Of a DNA stretch of 7,169 nt, positions 6,155-7,169 are shown in pieces. Below the pieces are notes generated by a model that saw nothing but the letters and a program-made list of their open reading frames with translations, did not search any database and had not been told where the DNA came from. A program made the position numbers and the translations under genes. Each line of letters opens with the position of its first letter. Positions within the stretch are counted from its first letter, which is position 1. This stretch comes from DATKDU01 sp035512595 (GTDB lineage Bacteria; Planctomycetota; Planctomycetia; Pirellulales; Pirellulaceae): positions 1-7,169 of the forward strand of contig DATKDU010000204.1 of NCBI GenBank assembly GCA_035512595.1, in the 5' to 3' direction.

Positions 6155-6175
6155 GTGGGAACAATTCTGCACTTT

Positions 6176-6199
6176 GGACAGGTTGGAAACCTGTCCTAC
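6176..6199 (-). repeat. Dispersed hairpin repeat in the tRNA spacer
   Basis: On the minus strand GTA is followed by GGACAGGTT, loop TCC, and AACCTGTCC: a perfect 9-bp stem. It has the same plan as the arms at 455-476 and 491-512, but the inner stem is AGGTT/AACCT instead of GGGCT/AGCCC, so both sides changed together. No T-run follows, so read-through to tRNA-Leu is expected; it may aid processing of the two-tRNA transcript. Overlapping its edge, ACTTTGGAC (6171-6179) matches the heptamer repeat found at 6340-6386. Confidence 0.85.
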
Positions 6200-6205
6200 G
6201 GGGAG

Positions 6206-6279
6206 TGGGCGGCACAGGGCTCGAACCTGTGACCTCCACGGTGTGAGCATGGCGCTCTAACCAACTGAGCTAGCCGCCC
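6206..6279 (-). tRNA. tRNA-Val(CAC)
   Basis: 74 nt with a perfect acceptor stem GGGCGGC/GCCGCCC and discriminator A73. D-stem GCTC/GAGC; anticodon stem CCATG/CGTGG (one G-U pair) with loop CTCACAC, anticodon CAC, reading GUG valine. T-arm ACAGG-TTCGAGC-CCTGT. CCA is not encoded. It is the first gene of a two-tRNA unit. Confidence 0.97.
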
Positions 6280-6289
6280 GGAAGCATCA

Positions 6290-6317
6290 AATCTACACGA
6301 TTCAGGACCGTTGGCAA
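6290..6317 (-). promoter_or_regulatory. Candidate promoter of the tRNA-Val/tRNA-Leu unit
   Basis: On the minus strand, TTGCCA (6317-6312) and TAGATT (6295-6290) are separated by 16 nt. The -10 element ends 10 nt before the first base of tRNA-Val, leaving a 5' leader of only a few bases for RNase P to remove. The hexamers are imperfect, so confidence is moderate. Confidence 0.45.
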
Positions 6318-6339
6318 CCGCCGCCGGTTCGGCATCACA

Positions 6340-6386
6340 AGTCCAAAGTCCAAAGTTCCGGCGAACCTGACTTTGGACTTTGGACT
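6340..6386. repeat. 17-bp inverted repeat built of GTCCAAA heptamers
   Basis: The left arm AGTCCAAAGTCCAAAGT (6340-6356) and its exact complement (6370-6386) are separated by 13 nt. Each arm is about 2.4 copies of the heptamer GTCCAAA. The element lies between the diverging tRNA-Val promoter and nuoA and could form a long stem in either transcript. No T-run follows on either strand. A third partial copy (ACTTTGGAC) is at 6171-6179. Confidence 0.9.
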
Positions 6387-6482
6387 GACATCGGTCGTTG
6401 ACCCGCCTGCGGACCGCCGCTACCATCAGCGGGTGCTTTCACGTGAACTCGGCCCAGCGCCGGGTTTTCTTTTGGCCACCCC

Positions 6483-6500
6483 TTGTGATAGAATTCACAA
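6483..6500 (+). promoter_or_regulatory. CRP-like palindrome overlapping an extended -10, upstream of nuoA
   Basis: TTGTGATAGAATTCACAA is a palindrome with 6-bp arms and a 6-bp centre. Its core, TGTGA-N6-TCACA (6484-6499), equals the half-sites bound by CRP of the CRP/FNR family. The same bases contain TG-A-TAGAAT (6486-6494), an extended -10 element with five of six matches to TATAAT, and the site ends 40 nt before the nuoA ATG. Either it is an operator placed over the promoter, where a bound factor would most likely repress, or it is only a promoter. Whether this organism has a CRP-type regulator with this specificity cannot be seen here. Confidence 0.5.
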
Positions 6501-6540
6501 AGTCAGCGGATCGCCAAAAACCCTTGCCTGAAAACGGCTT

Positions 6541-6942
6541 ATGACCGACGTCCTGCTTCCGATCCTCCTCTTTGCCGCCTGCGCGACCGCCCTGGCTGTC
6601 GGCATGCTGCTCATCGCCTGGGCGATCGGTCCCAAGCGGCAGGGGGCGGTGAAGCAAATGCCGTACGAGAGCGGCATGGACCCGATTCACAGCGCCCATC
6701 GCAAGTTCGACGTGCGGTTTCACCTCGTGGCGATTGCCTTCCTGGTATTCGACGTGGAGTTGCTCTTCCTCTACCCCTGGGCAGTCGCCGGCCGCGACCC
6801 GGATGGTACCGGCCTGGCATCCCTCTTCAACGCGGGCGTACTCTCCCGCGGCCTGGTTTTTGCCGAAGTGCTCGTCTTTATCGGCCTCTTGTTCCTGGGC
6901 TGGGTCTATGCCTGGAAGAAAGGGGTATTCCGATGGCGGTAG
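6541..6942 (+). CDS. nuoA: NADH-quinone oxidoreductase subunit A
   Basis: A 133-residue membrane subunit of respiratory complex I, which couples NADH oxidation and quinone reduction to ion pumping. NuoA lies at the joint between the peripheral and membrane arms. Three transmembrane helices are visible (about 4-29, 60-80, 104-126). The loop after the first helix carries the conserved YESG (42-45), and the second helix carries FLVFDVELLFLYPWA (67-81) with the conserved acidic residues D71 and E73. The length is normal for the family. The ATG start has no clear Shine-Dalgarno sequence. The gene overlaps nuoB by 10 nt, as in a standard nuo operon, and follows the CRP-like/extended -10 site. Confidence 0.97.
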   Translation: MTDVLLPILLFAACATALAVGMLLIAWAIGPKRQGAVKQMPYESGMDPIHSAHRKFDVRFHLVAIAFLVFDVELLFLYPWAVAGRDPDGTGLASLFNAGVLSRGLVFAEVLVFIGLLFLGWVYAWKKGVFRWR

Positions 6943-7169
6943 AGCTTCCTGAAAACGTCGTCGTCAGCAAGCTCGACGAGCTGGCCAATTGGTGCCGCAA
7001 GAACAGCCTCTGGCCGATGCCGTTTGCCACCGCCTGCTGCGGCATTGAGCTGATGGCGACCGGGGCCAGCCGCCACGATCTGGCCCGTTTCGGGGCCGAG
7101 GTGATGCGGTTCAGCCCGCGCCAATGCGACCTGATGATCGTCGCCGGCCGCGTGGTGATGAAGATGGTG
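6933..7169 (+). CDS. nuoB: NADH-quinone oxidoreductase subunit B, 5' part (runs off the window)
   Basis: The first 79 codons of the peripheral-arm subunit that holds iron-sulfur cluster N2, the last electron carrier before quinone. The tandem cysteines C35-C36 in FATACCGIELMA are two of the four N2 ligands; the other two lie beyond the edge. RHDLARFGAEVMRFSPRQ (47-64) and DLMIVAGRVVMKM (66-78) match the family closely. Cysteine 65 stands where many homologues have alanine (SPRQA); it is not a known N2 ligand. The ATG at 6933 is preceded by AAAGGGG with a 7-nt gap and lies inside the end of nuoA. The rest of the nuo operon presumably continues to the right. Confidence 0.96.
   Translation, partial: MAVELPENVVVSKLDELANWCRKNSLWPMPFATACCGIELMATGASRHDLARFGAEVMRFSPRQCDLMIVAGRVVMKMV

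Noticed and set aside
6176..6199. Intrinsic terminator between the two tRNA genes
   Set aside because: The hairpin has no T-run on the minus strand, so it is better explained as a repeat element inside one transcript.
4090..6386. CRISPR-like array among the short repeats
   Set aside because: The repeats are 7-bp tandem units or isolated hairpins without unique spacers of regular length, and no cas gene is present.
6438..6447. Palindrome TTCACGTGAA upstream of nuoA as a second operator
   Set aside because: A 10-bp palindrome is expected several times by chance in a window of this size, and it matches no operator I can name with confidence.

Overview
The window reads as a piece of a bacterial chromosome, most likely from a planctomycete (Pirellulales-like). 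The call is inferred from several things together: GC-rich genes, an isolated Flp-type pilin, an HDOD protein with a C-terminal GGDEF-like domain, an FHA protein, many genes without a clear Shine-Dalgarno sequence, and dispersed heptamer and hairpin repeats of kinds I associate with planctomycete genomes. No single marker here proves the phylum, and no rRNA is present.

Layout. Positions 1-454 hold no gene I can support. Positions 455-512 are a 22-bp perfect inverted repeat beyond the 3' end of the HDOD gene. On the minus strand lie an HDOD/degenerate-GGDEF regulator (2158-530), a 66-nt nested hairpin (2326-2261), a small Flp pilin with a strong ribosome binding site (2527-2345) and an FHA protein (3449-2778) with a good sigma70-type promoter. 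On the plus strand lie a small multi-pass membrane protein (3602-4123) and a family 4 glycosyltransferase (4120-5442). They are joined by an ATGA stop/start overlap that sits inside a heptamer repeat. A TPR protein (6019-5414, minus) converges on the glycosyltransferase and overlaps it tail to tail by 29 bp. A minus-strand tRNA pair follows, Val(CAC) then Leu(GAG), with a promoter candidate in front and a clear intrinsic terminator behind. Finally nuoA and the first 79 codons of nuoB (plus) open the respiratory complex I operon, behind a TGTGA-N6-TCACA palindrome that coincides with an extended -10-like element.

How the parts fit. nuoA/nuoB are the start of the NADH:quinone oxidoreductase operon. 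The membrane protein and glycosyltransferase are very probably translated together and may act in one surface-glycan or glycolipid step. HDOD, Flp and FHA are co-oriented, but the hairpin and separate regulatory signals suggest separate transcripts; a shared role in signalling or surface behaviour is only a possibility. The tRNA pair is one transcription unit.

The most unusual content lies at the gene junctions: heptamer repeats (CAATCCG and GTCCAAA units) and two related hairpin repeats whose stems differ by compensatory changes. I did not find a clear new multi-gene system. The best leads are the repeat that supplies a start codon and removes any ribosome binding site, the hairpin family, and the CRP-like site before nuoA.
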